This document shows positions 30,082 through 36,101 of a stretch of 36,101 nucleotides of DNA, piece after piece. Origin of the DNA: Bacteroidales bacterium (GTDB taxonomy: Bacteria > Bacteroidota > Bacteroidia > Bacteroidales > UBA932); contig JAKSKK010000021.1 of NCBI GenBank assembly GCA_024401745.1, forward strand, positions 1-36,101, given 5' to 3'. Each line of letters begins with the position of its first letter. Within the stretch, counting starts at the first letter, position 1. A program made the translations under genes and the position numbers. The notes under the pieces were generated by a model. The model searched no databases and was not told where the DNA came from. It saw nothing but the letters and a program-made list of their open reading frames with translations.

Positions 30082-32061
30082 TTAAAGGTTGTCATCAGGT
30101 TCGGCGTTGAGGTTGAACGCCTTGATAAGTGCGGAGATCTCAGGGTCGAGATTACCCCTGTGCACCAGCTGAGGGTCGGCCGCGCACGCACGCAGGTACC
30201 GTTCCACAGCCTCGCGCTCCTGCCCGGTACGGGAATAGAGAATCGCCAGGAGATAGTTCACCTGCGGGGTCTCCTCAAGAGGCTCGAGTATCTGCAGGGC
30301 CGACATGTTCCTGTCGAGCGCAACGTAGGCGACCGCGGTGTTGTAGTCCCTGTACGTAGCGAGCATCTTCACGGCGGATTCATAGTCACGGTCGCGTATG
30401 GCCTGGACTCCGTTCATGTACAGCGTATCGATCTCGGTCGTGTGCACGGTATCATTGACCATTCCCCTCCTGTGAAGATAGAAGTTGAACGTCACAGTCC
30501 TCAGCCTCGGATACAGTTCAGAGCGCAGATGCGTATAATAGGGCTCTCGGCTCAGCAGGGCTTCACGCCCGTCATTGTCGGCGGAAGAGGAGCAGATGCT
30601 GGAATATGATTTCCTGTCCGCTTCCGTAAGCAGTGAATCGGAGGACACAAGCAGGTCGAGATATCGCCAGTTCTCGCCGAGGCTGCGCGTAAGGAATGGT
30701 ATGCGTCTTTCAGGCTCATGCAGTATGTTTCCAAACTCGTCGACGCTGAACCCGGCTTCCTGTCTCAGGCTGTCGCGGTACGAGGCGATGAAGGCATCGA
30801 GATAATCGGCGATCGCAGCGGCCCTGGACTGGCTCAGGCTGCGGTTCGTCTTTTCCGAGCCTTCGGGAGAAGAGTATGCCGACACGACTATGGAGTCTAT
30901 GTCAAAGATCTCATTCTCAAGCAGTTCCCTCAGGTTGTGCCGTATCCTGCCCATCTCCTCGGCATTGCGGCCCAGCGTCTCGTCTATGTTGCTGCGGCCT
31001 TGCTGGAAATCGACGTAGCAGGCCGTATTCTCCTCAGCGCTCCTTTCGATCACACGTGTCCTGTACTTCTCCCTGTTGTCTACAAGGGTGCTGAGCGAGC
31101 TTATGTAGAAAGTCAGCGGCTCGCTGCGTGGCACACGGTACAGCACCTTCTCCTGCTCGTATATCTCACCGCTGAGCACTATGTCCACCTTGCGCAGCAT
31201 GGGGCGCGTGGTGATGGTCTGCACGTAGTTATAGACGAAATCACCGTTCACATCCCGCATCACTGTATCAAGCCGAATATGTTCAGTGACGATAGGCGCC
31301 TTCACATATCTGTCCATCATCTTCCCGCGGCGCCCAAGCCTGCGCTCGTTCACCATGGTAAGCACATGCTTCCTGTAATGCTCCACAGCTTCCTGCTCAG
31401 ACACTCCGTACACTGAAAGGAACTGCTCGTCAGACACGTAGGATGAGTCTGTCTTGAATGCATAGACCTGCGGAATGTTCCTTTCCAGGAACACTTCAAG
31501 GTCATGCATGAAATAGAGCCTCGTGGTGTCGGTGATTATCCTCGACAGGAACCTCTCGTACTGCTCGTAGCCGCGCAGCTGCTCCTTCCGGTAGTCCTGC
31601 CCCGTGATCACCACATCGTCAAGCCTTATGGAGTCCCTGAGGATGAACATGTCGGGATGGAAGCGCAGCTGCCAGCTGGAATCCTGCATGCGCTCAGGGA
31701 CAATCACCTGGAACTCTATGTCAACCTTGCCATGACGCTCCGCGACGTTGCGGAAACGGGCTGTCACCATGGCGGCCTGCAGCTGCTCCGTAGCCACCAT
31801 CTCACCGGTCTCGTCGTCCTTTATGGCCCTCATTATCAGCACCTGCCGGCCGTCGAGCCCGGTCACGGCAAGGGTATCCCTCCTCGGGGTGTCGTCAAGC
31901 GGCATGTCAGGCACGTAGCGCTCCGACCTCGGTGGCAGCGACAGACGGGCCGACAGTTCCTGTGAACGGATCTCGGTCAGCTTGACGGACTGGGCGCAGG
32001 AGCAGCAGATCAGCAGGGCCACAGGAGCCAGCTGCAGGCGTATGCTATCGGGAAGGAGCAT
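30082..32061 (-). CDS. OmpA-like/TPR lipoprotein of the fimbrial operon
   Basis: The protein of 659 residues begins with a signal peptide ending in LLICCSCAQS (likely lipoprotein). The N-terminal half is beta-rich (KVDIEFQVIVPERM, SIRLDDVVITGQDY). A region with VDFQQGRSNIDE, then SIVVSAYSSPEGSEKTNRSLSQSRAAAIADYL resembles the OmpA C-terminal peptidoglycan-binding fold (about 345-440). The C-terminus has helical repeat units of TPR type (ESAVKMLATYRDYNTAVAYVALD, VNYLLAILYSRTGQEREAVERYL). It probably links the fimbrial base to the cell wall or periplasm (inference). It starts 8 bp after the ssb stop and is followed by the fimbrillin genes. Confidence 0.82.
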   Translation of the reverse strand: MLLPDSIRLQLAPVALLICCSCAQSVKLTEIRSQELSARLSLPPRSERYVPDMPLDDTPRRDTLAVTGLDGRQVLIMRAIKDDETGEMVATEQLQAAMVTARFRNVAERHGKVDIEFQVIVPERMQDSSWQLRFHPDMFILRDSIRLDDVVITGQDYRKEQLRGYEQYERFLSRIITDTTRLYFMHDLEVFLERNIPQVYAFKTDSSYVSDEQFLSVYGVSEQEAVEHYRKHVLTMVNERRLGRRGKMMDRYVKAPIVTEHIRLDTVMRDVNGDFVYNYVQTITTRPMLRKVDIVLSGEIYEQEKVLYRVPRSEPLTFYISSLSTLVDNREKYRTRVIERSAEENTACYVDFQQGRSNIDETLGRNAEEMGRIRHNLRELLENEIFDIDSIVVSAYSSPEGSEKTNRSLSQSRAAAIADYLDAFIASYRDSLRQEAGFSVDEFGNILHEPERRIPFLTRSLGENWRYLDLLVSSDSLLTEADRKSYSSICSSSADNDGREALLSREPYYTHLRSELYPRLRTVTFNFYLHRRGMVNDTVHTTEIDTLYMNGVQAIRDRDYESAVKMLATYRDYNTAVAYVALDRNMSALQILEPLEETPQVNYLLAILYSRTGQEREAVERYLRACAADPQLVHRGNLDPEISALIKAFNLNAEPDDNL

Positions 32062-32069
32062 GGCAGAGG

Positions 32070-32417
32070 CTACATTTCGTACTGGAAGGCACCCTCGTCA
32101 GGGAGAATCTCCAGCTTGCTGGCCTGTATCTCGGTATAGTAGTGCTCCACCATGTCCTCGCCGGTGAAGCGGCCATAATGGATGCGTCCTTCTATCTGCA
32201 CGCGCGAGCCTTTCTGCAGCTTGTCAAGATCCTTGATGTACTTTCCCTCCCAGCAGATGATACGATGCCATTCAGTGTCTATGACCGGCGTACCGTCAGA
32301 AGCTTTGTATGCGTTTCCCGTCCCTACCGACAGTCTTGCCATCACCTTCCCGGCTCCGTTGAATATCGACACATTCCCCACAAAGCCTCTCAGAATAACT
32401 CTGTTCAATTGTTCCAT
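32070..32417 (-). CDS. Single-stranded DNA-binding protein
   Basis: The protein of 115 residues is an OB-fold SSB: MEQLNRVILRGFVGN at the start, ARLSVGTGNAYK, DTEWHRIICWEGKYIKDLDKLQKG and SRVQIEGRIHYGRFTG. It ends shortly after the OB fold and lacks the acidic C-terminal tip (DDDIPF type) used by replicative SSBs to bind partner proteins, so it is probably a secondary, non-replicative SSB. It is the first gene of a minus-strand string that continues with the fimbrial genes. A weak -7-like element (TTCCTTTG, 32476-32483) lies about 60 bp upstream. Confidence 0.9.
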   Translation of the reverse strand: MEQLNRVILRGFVGNVSIFNGAGKVMARLSVGTGNAYKASDGTPVIDTEWHRIICWEGKYIKDLDKLQKGSRVQIEGRIHYGRFTGEDMVEHYYTEIQASKLEILPDEGAFQYEM

Positions 32418-32475
32418 GTTTCCTTAGTTTAAATTGGTTGGCGGCTTCACGGCCGCGCGGTCCGATCTGCCGATG

Positions 32476-32483
32476 CAAAGGAA
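32476..32483 (-). promoter_or_regulatory. Possible -7 element upstream of ssb and the fimbrial genes
   Basis: TTCCTTTG on the minus strand matches TAnnTTTG except at the second base. It is the only reasonable candidate in the 208-bp gap between ssb and the divergent Zn-ribbon gene. Confidence 0.3.
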
Positions 32484-32600
32484 AGCCAATTTTTGTTTGG
32501 AGAGCATCGAATTCATGAAATCGATGTCGGTTCTCAAGTTTGCATATGTCAATTCAAGTTCCGTGTGTCCGGGCCTGTTGCATATACACATGCATATTGT

Positions 32601-32608
32601 CATCTTTG
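32601..32608 (+). promoter_or_regulatory. Possible -7 element of the Zn-ribbon gene
   Basis: CATCTTTG differs from TAnnTTTG only at the first base. A TTG at 32578-32580 lies 20 bp upstream, a suitable distance for a -33 element. Confidence 0.3.
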
Positions 32609-32625
32609 AAGAAAATGACAATGAA

Positions 32626-32985
32626 ATGGAAGAAGGGAAGGAACAGGTCTGCAGGGAATGCGGCCGGAGATTTACGGGAAGGACCGACAAGGTCTACTGC
32701 AGCAGGGAGTGCAAGAACCGTCACAACAACAGGAAGAGAAGTCTTGAAGAAAGAGCAAGGTCAGAGGCCATCAAGGCGCTTGACCGGAACCATGAGATCC
32801 TCTCGAGCCTGATTGCAGCAGGCGCCGCTTCAGCAGGCATAGAAGAACTGAGCCGCATAGGCTTCGACGCCGATGCCGTCACGTCGCAGAGGAAGGGACG
32901 GTGCGGGCACAGCGAGTGCCGCTGCTATGAAATAGTGTATTACAGGACGGACGTCAAGATATTCGGCATCCGCAGGCAGGACTAG
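32626..32985 (+). CDS. Small Zn-ribbon protein, conserved in Bacteroidota
   Basis: The protein of 119 residues begins with a four-cysteine zinc finger, CRECGRRFTGRTDKVYCSREC, followed by KNRHNNRKRS and a helical segment (ALDRNHEILSSLIAAG). It ends with a short domain (ELSRIGFDADAVTSQRKG...YEIVYYRTDVKIFGIRRQD). This matches a widespread Bacteroidota family of small proteins with a DUF2116-like Zn ribbon whose role is unknown; nucleic-acid binding is likely from the finger and basic stretch. The ATG at 32626 was preferred because it begins just before the finger; the open frame extends upstream to 32434 but that part has no family character. It is convergent with the ClC gene and shares a palindromic stop region. 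Confidence 0.78.
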   Translation: MEEGKEQVCRECGRRFTGRTDKVYCSRECKNRHNNRKRSLEERARSEAIKALDRNHEILSSLIAAGAASAGIEELSRIGFDADAVTSQRKGRCGHSECRCYEIVYYRTDVKIFGIRRQD

Positions 32986-32990
32986 TCCTG
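32977..32990. repeat. Perfect 14-bp palindrome at two overlapping stop codons
   Basis: CAGGACTAGTCCTG is self-complementary. It contains the TAG stops of both the Zn-ribbon gene (plus) and the ClC gene (minus), so both proteins end in Gln-Asp. Confidence 0.8.
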
Positions 32991-34736
32991 AGAAATGACC
33001 TTCAGCTCATCCCTGTAGGCAGTGAGTATCCTGGACCTCGAGATGAAGCCAAGATACCTGCCATCGGCATCGAGCACGGGAAGACGCCATGCCTGAGTCT
33101 TGTCGAAGATGGCCATGACAGAGCTCATGGTATCAGTGTCATGTACCAGGGCAGGAGCCTCCTCCATGATGTTGCGCACATGCAGCTTCTTGTAGAGGTC
33201 GGTACGGAAGATGAGCTTGCGTATGTTGCCGATGTCGAGCATGCCCTGATAGTGGCCATCCTCGTCGACGACGGCAAACACGGCTGCACCACTGCGGGAG
33301 ATGGTCTTCACGACATCGTCCAGCGTGTCGTCGAGCCTCATCCTGGGATACTTGTCGCGAATAAGGTCCTTGGTCTGCAGCAGGGTCAGCACTGACTGGT
33401 CGTTGTCGTGCGTCAGCAGCTCTCCTGTCTGGGCAATACGCTTGGTGTAGATGGAATAGTGGTCGAAGATCCTCACCGTGCCATACGCAACGGTGGCGGA
33501 GAGAATGAGCGGGATGAACAGCCCGTAACCGCCTGATATCTCGGCGATAAGGAAGATCGCGGTCATGGGCGCCTGCATGACGGCAGCCATCATCGCGGCC
33601 ATGCCCACAAGCACGAAGTTCTGCTCAGGGACAGAGAAGCCGGTGTTGGCCAGCGTGAGGTTCATCGTCCTGGCCACCACGAAGCCAAGTATGGCTCCCG
33701 CGAATAGAGTAGGACCGAAGGTACCTCCGACTCCACCGCCGGCATTGGTGAGCGTCATGGCTATCACCTTGGCAAAGAATATCAGCGCAAAGAATACCGG
33801 CACACCCCAGGGCGAGTCCATCATGCGAGACAGGAAGGTATGGCCTTCGATGGTGATTTCCTGACCGTTGAGCAAGGCGCCGAGGGAATCGTAGCCCTCG
33901 CCGTACAGAGGCGGGAAAAGGAAGATCAGAAGTCCCAGGCCAAGAGCGCAGAGAACGCACTTGAGGTAGCGGTTGCTGAACTTCGAGAGCCTGTCCTCGA
34001 GCTTAAGGGTGCCGTTCGTGAAATACAGGGCACCGAAGCCTGCGACTACACCAAGGACGATGTAGAACGGCAGGTTCACCATCTCGAAGGGTGTGAGCGT
34101 GCATGCGAACACAGGAGTCTGCCCTAGGAATATGTACGACACCACCGTGGCCGATATGGTAGATATCAGCAGCGGCAGCATCGAGCTCATCGATACGTTG
34201 AACAGAAGAATCTCTATAGTGAAAAGCACTCCCGCCAGAGGGGCCTTGAAGATTCCGGCCACCGCACCGGCCGCACCGCAGCCGAGCAGGATGGTGACGC
34301 TGTGGTATGAAAGGTTGAACTGCTTTCCAAGGTTGGATCCGATGGCGGCACCTGTATAGACGATAGGGGCCTCGGCTCCCACCGAACCACCGAATCCGAT
34401 GGTCACGGCACTGGTCACCACAGAGGACCACATGTTGTGAGGCTTGATTCGGGACTCGTTCCTCGAAACGGCCAGCAGCACCTTGGTGACTCCATGCCCG
34501 ATATCGTCCTTGATGACGAAATGCAGAAGGACAAGGGAAAGGAACATTCCTATTCCAGGGAAGATGAGGAACTGCCAGTTATATGGCTGAGCCGCAAAGC
34601 CGTCGTTGATAAAGGCCTTGATGGCATGTATGAGCCAGGTGAGAACAACAGCTGCGAAGCCGGAGCCAAGTCCGACAACAAGGCTCAGCAAAAGGAGTTT
34701 CTTACGCTCCGAAATATGCTTTATGCCAAGTTTCAA
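32982..34736 (-). CDS. ClC-family chloride channel/transporter with two CBS domains
   Basis: The protein of 584 residues has about ten hydrophobic segments and the ClC signatures GSVGAEAP (117-124, with the gating-type Glu at 122), GIFKAPLAG and GGGVGGTFGPTLFAGA. The C-terminal cytoplasmic part carries two CBS motifs (about 455-515 and 520-580; LDIGNIRKLIF and LGFISRSRILTAY), which usually sense nucleotides. Whether it acts as a channel or a H+/Cl- exchanger is not decidable; a glutamate at 122 is present in both. It starts 2 bp after the stop of the small hypothetical gene, with which it is surely co-transcribed. The 3' end overlaps the convergent Zn-ribbon gene by 4 bp. Confidence 0.94.
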   Translation of the reverse strand: MKLGIKHISERKKLLLLSLVVGLGSGFAAVVLTWLIHAIKAFINDGFAAQPYNWQFLIFPGIGMFLSLVLLHFVIKDDIGHGVTKVLLAVSRNESRIKPHNMWSSVVTSAVTIGFGGSVGAEAPIVYTGAAIGSNLGKQFNLSYHSVTILLGCGAAGAVAGIFKAPLAGVLFTIEILLFNVSMSSMLPLLISTISATVVSYIFLGQTPVFACTLTPFEMVNLPFYIVLGVVAGFGALYFTNGTLKLEDRLSKFSNRYLKCVLCALGLGLLIFLFPPLYGEGYDSLGALLNGQEITIEGHTFLSRMMDSPWGVPVFFALIFFAKVIAMTLTNAGGGVGGTFGPTLFAGAILGFVVARTMNLTLANTGFSVPEQNFVLVGMAAMMAAVMQAPMTAIFLIAEISGGYGLFIPLILSATVAYGTVRIFDHYSIYTKRIAQTGELLTHDNDQSVLTLLQTKDLIRDKYPRMRLDDTLDDVVKTISRSGAAVFAVVDEDGHYQGMLDIGNIRKLIFRTDLYKKLHVRNIMEEAPALVHDTDTMSSVMAIFDKTQAWRLPVLDADGRYLGFISRSRILTAYRDELKVISQD

Positions 34737-34738
34737 GA

Positions 34739-35107
34739 TTATGCTTCTGAAGAATCGTCGTCGGAACCGAAGTCGGAAATATTATCGTCAGGAAGGGTGT
34801 CGGAGTCGCCGTCTGATGAGCCGCTTGTTCCAGCTACCTGCTCTGTCTCAGCAACTTCCTCGCTTTCCAGCCAGCGCTTTATATCCTCGGCATCATCAAC
34901 CTGCATCTGTACCTTCACAAGGTAGATGTCCTGAGGGAGTTCGAGAGTGACGGCGTAGAATGATGTGCCGTCGGGCTTGGGATACTTCTGAACGTCATCG
35001 ATGCAGGTCTGAAGACCTCCGGGGTATTTCTCATTGAAGGCAGCAAGAACTTCCTCTGAAAGCTTCTCGTAGCTCACTACGTGACGTTTTTTGTTATCCT
35101 TTATCAT
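34739..35107 (-). CDS. Conserved hypothetical protein, 122 residues
   Basis: The N-terminal two thirds form a small alpha/beta domain (KRHVVSYEKLSEEVLAAFNEKYPGG, DGTSFYAVTLELPQDIYLVKVQMQVDD, DIKRWLESEE). The rest is a disordered tail rich in Asp, Ser and Gly. I recognise the pattern as a family common in Bacteroidales but know no function. The start at 35107 is preferred over the Met at 35140 because an SD-like AAAGGA lies 7-12 bp upstream of it. This SD is inside a small hairpin (GCATCC/GGATGC, 35112-35127). The gene precedes the ClC gene by 2 bp and is divergent from the YgiQ-type gene. Confidence 0.8.
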   Translation of the reverse strand: MIKDNKKRHVVSYEKLSEEVLAAFNEKYPGGLQTCIDDVQKYPKPDGTSFYAVTLELPQDIYLVKVQMQVDDAEDIKRWLESEEVAETEQVAGTSGSSDGDSDTLPDDNISDFGSDDDSSEA

Positions 35108-35111
35108 ACGC

Positions 35112-35127
35112 GCATCCTTTGGGATGC
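35112..35127 (-). promoter_or_regulatory. Hairpin over the ribosome binding site of the 122-residue gene
   Basis: GCATCC and GGATGC form a 6-bp stem with the loop CAAA on the minus strand, ending 4 bp before the ATG. The purine stretch AAAGGA falls in the loop and 3' arm. Confidence 0.35.
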
Positions 35128-35146
35128 AATTATAAGCCAAATTTCG

Positions 35147-35154
35147 TAATTTTG
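35147..35154 (+). promoter_or_regulatory. -7 promoter element of the YgiQ-type gene
   Basis: TAATTTTG matches TAnnTTTG, ending 6 bp before the ATG at 35161. Confidence 0.5.
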
Positions 35155-35160
35155 CAAAAT

Positions 35161-36101
35161 ATGGAAGATTATATGTTTCCTACCTCCGCGAAGGAAGTAC
35201 AGAAATTAGGATGGGACTACATCGATGTGATATTCTTCACAGGCGACGCGTTCGTTGACCATCCCAGTTTCGGAACCGCATGCATCAGCCGCTGGCTGCA
35301 GAAGAACGGATACCGTGTGGCAGTTGTCCCCCAGCCCAACTGGAGGGACGACCTGCGCGACTTCCGTAAGCTCGGAGCCCCGAGGCTGTATTTCGCAGTC
35401 AATTCCGGAGCGATGGATTCCATGGTCAACCATTACACCGCCGCGAAGCGTCTGCGCCACGACGACGCCTACACTCCTGAAGGAAAGGCAGGCGCCCGCC
35501 CCGACTACGCCGTAACGGTCTACACAAAGATACTCAAGCAGCTATGGCCTGACGTGCCGGTGGTCATAGGTGGAGTCGAGGCCTCGCTGCGCCGACTCAC
35601 CCACTACGACTATTGGCAGGATGCGCTCAAGCCGTCGGTTCTCGTCGAGAGCGGCGCCGACTGGCTGTGCTACGGCATGGGTGAGAAGCCGATGCTGGAG
35701 CTCACCCGCGGCATAGAGAAAGGGTGGAACCGCCGCCAGCTGGAGGCACTGCCCCAGATCGCGTTCCTGCGCAGCGGCGAGCCCAGGCCAGGCGAAGGCA
35801 GGCTGCTGCTTCACTCCTTCGAGGAATGCAAGGCATCGAAGAAGGCATTCGCCGAGAACTTCCATGAGATAGAGACCCACGCCAACCTGCTGAACCCGTC
35901 CACCATAATCGAACCGGTGGCAGACGGTTACGTCCAGATCAATCCGCCATACGCCCCATCCACCCAGGAGGAGATGGACAGCTACTGGGACCTGCCGTTC
36001 ACCAAGCTCCCCCACCCCCGCTACAAGGGTAAGCGCATCCCGGCGTACGACATGATCAAGGACAGCATCATCACCCACCGCGGGTGCTTCGGAGGCTGCA
36101 A
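35161..36101 (+). CDS. YgiQ-family radical SAM protein (C-terminus outside the window)
   Basis: 313 codons are seen before the window ends. The N-terminal domain shows the family pattern MFPTSAKEVQKLGWDYIDV, TGDAFVDHPSFGTACISRWL, PQPNWRDDLRDFRKLGAPRL and GGVEASLRRLTHYDYW, with the variable YGMGEKPMLEL segment later. The frame reaches THRGCFGGC at the edge, the beginning of the CxxxCxxC motif that binds the [4Fe-4S] cluster of radical SAM enzymes; the third cysteine lies just beyond. The substrate of YgiQ proteins is not known. The start is either 35161 or the Met at 35173. A -7 element lies directly upstream. Confidence 0.92.
   Translation, partial: MEDYMFPTSAKEVQKLGWDYIDVIFFTGDAFVDHPSFGTACISRWLQKNGYRVAVVPQPNWRDDLRDFRKLGAPRLYFAVNSGAMDSMVNHYTAAKRLRHDDAYTPEGKAGARPDYAVTVYTKILKQLWPDVPVVIGGVEASLRRLTHYDYWQDALKPSVLVESGADWLCYGMGEKPMLELTRGIEKGWNRRQLEALPQIAFLRSGEPRPGEGRLLLHSFEECKASKKAFAENFHEIETHANLLNPSTIIEPVADGYVQINPPYAPSTQEEMDSYWDLPFTKLPHPRYKGKRIPAYDMIKDSIITHRGCFGGC

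Overview
The window looks like chromosomal DNA of a member of the Bacteroidales (phylum Bacteroidota), probably an uncultivated gut-type lineage. Evidence: Bacteroidota-type -7 promoter elements (TAnnTTTG) in front of several genes, lipoprotein signal peptides ending in a lipobox cysteine, a FimB/Mfa2-type fimbrial locus, a lipoprotein plus beta-barrel pair, a bifunctional Rel/SpoT and a conserved small Zn-ribbon family. I cannot name the genus. Most of the window (about 8.3 kb onward) is GC-rich, tightly packed core genome. The first 8.2 kb are visibly AT-richer and have accessory character.

Accessory part (1-8.2 kb). From left to right: a WYL-domain regulator (cut by the window edge) translationally coupled to a GmrSD-like DUF262/HNH restriction-type protein; a 420-bp intergenic region with two outward -7 elements around a 9-bp inverted repeat; an acidic protein of unknown function; a leaderless zinc amidase; a complete IS256-type insertion sequence (variant Zn-binding transposase, terminal inverted repeats, 8-bp target duplication); tRNA-Cys with promoter and terminator; a small nucleoside 2-deoxyribosyltransferase-like protein; a small serine recombinase; and a YhcG/DUF1016 PD-(D/E)XK nuclease. 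Three copies of a symmetric palindrome lie in and just after the nuclease gene, next to the recombinase. This cluster is the most promising candidate for something undescribed.

Core part, plus strand (8.3-17.4 kb): ligA, a YihY/BrkB membrane protein, rel/spoT, an Ig-like lipoprotein, an outer-membrane barrel protein and ispG follow each other with gaps of 0-6 bp or with overlaps. The only promoter-like element I can see is in front of ligA. Convergent to this, on the minus strand, a lipoprotein, a DEDDy 3'-5' exonuclease and an RlmI-type methyltransferase overlap each other; the methyltransferase carries an unusual insert of about 27 residues rich in DNA palindromes. Divergent from the lipoprotein is a plus-strand run of a secreted C1 (bleomycin-hydrolase-like) peptidase, phosphatidylserine synthase and a COG0523 metallochaperone with a long acidic/His tract.

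Fimbrial part, minus strand (23.6-32.4 kb): ssb, an OmpA-like/TPR lipoprotein, two paralogous fimbrillin-like lipoproteins, a FimB/Mfa2-type anchor and a 1161-residue lipoprotein (tip or accessory candidate) form one compact gene string. The right end holds a small Zn-ribbon protein, a ClC channel with CBS domains preceded by a short conserved hypothetical gene, and the N-terminal part of a YgiQ-type radical SAM protein running off the window.
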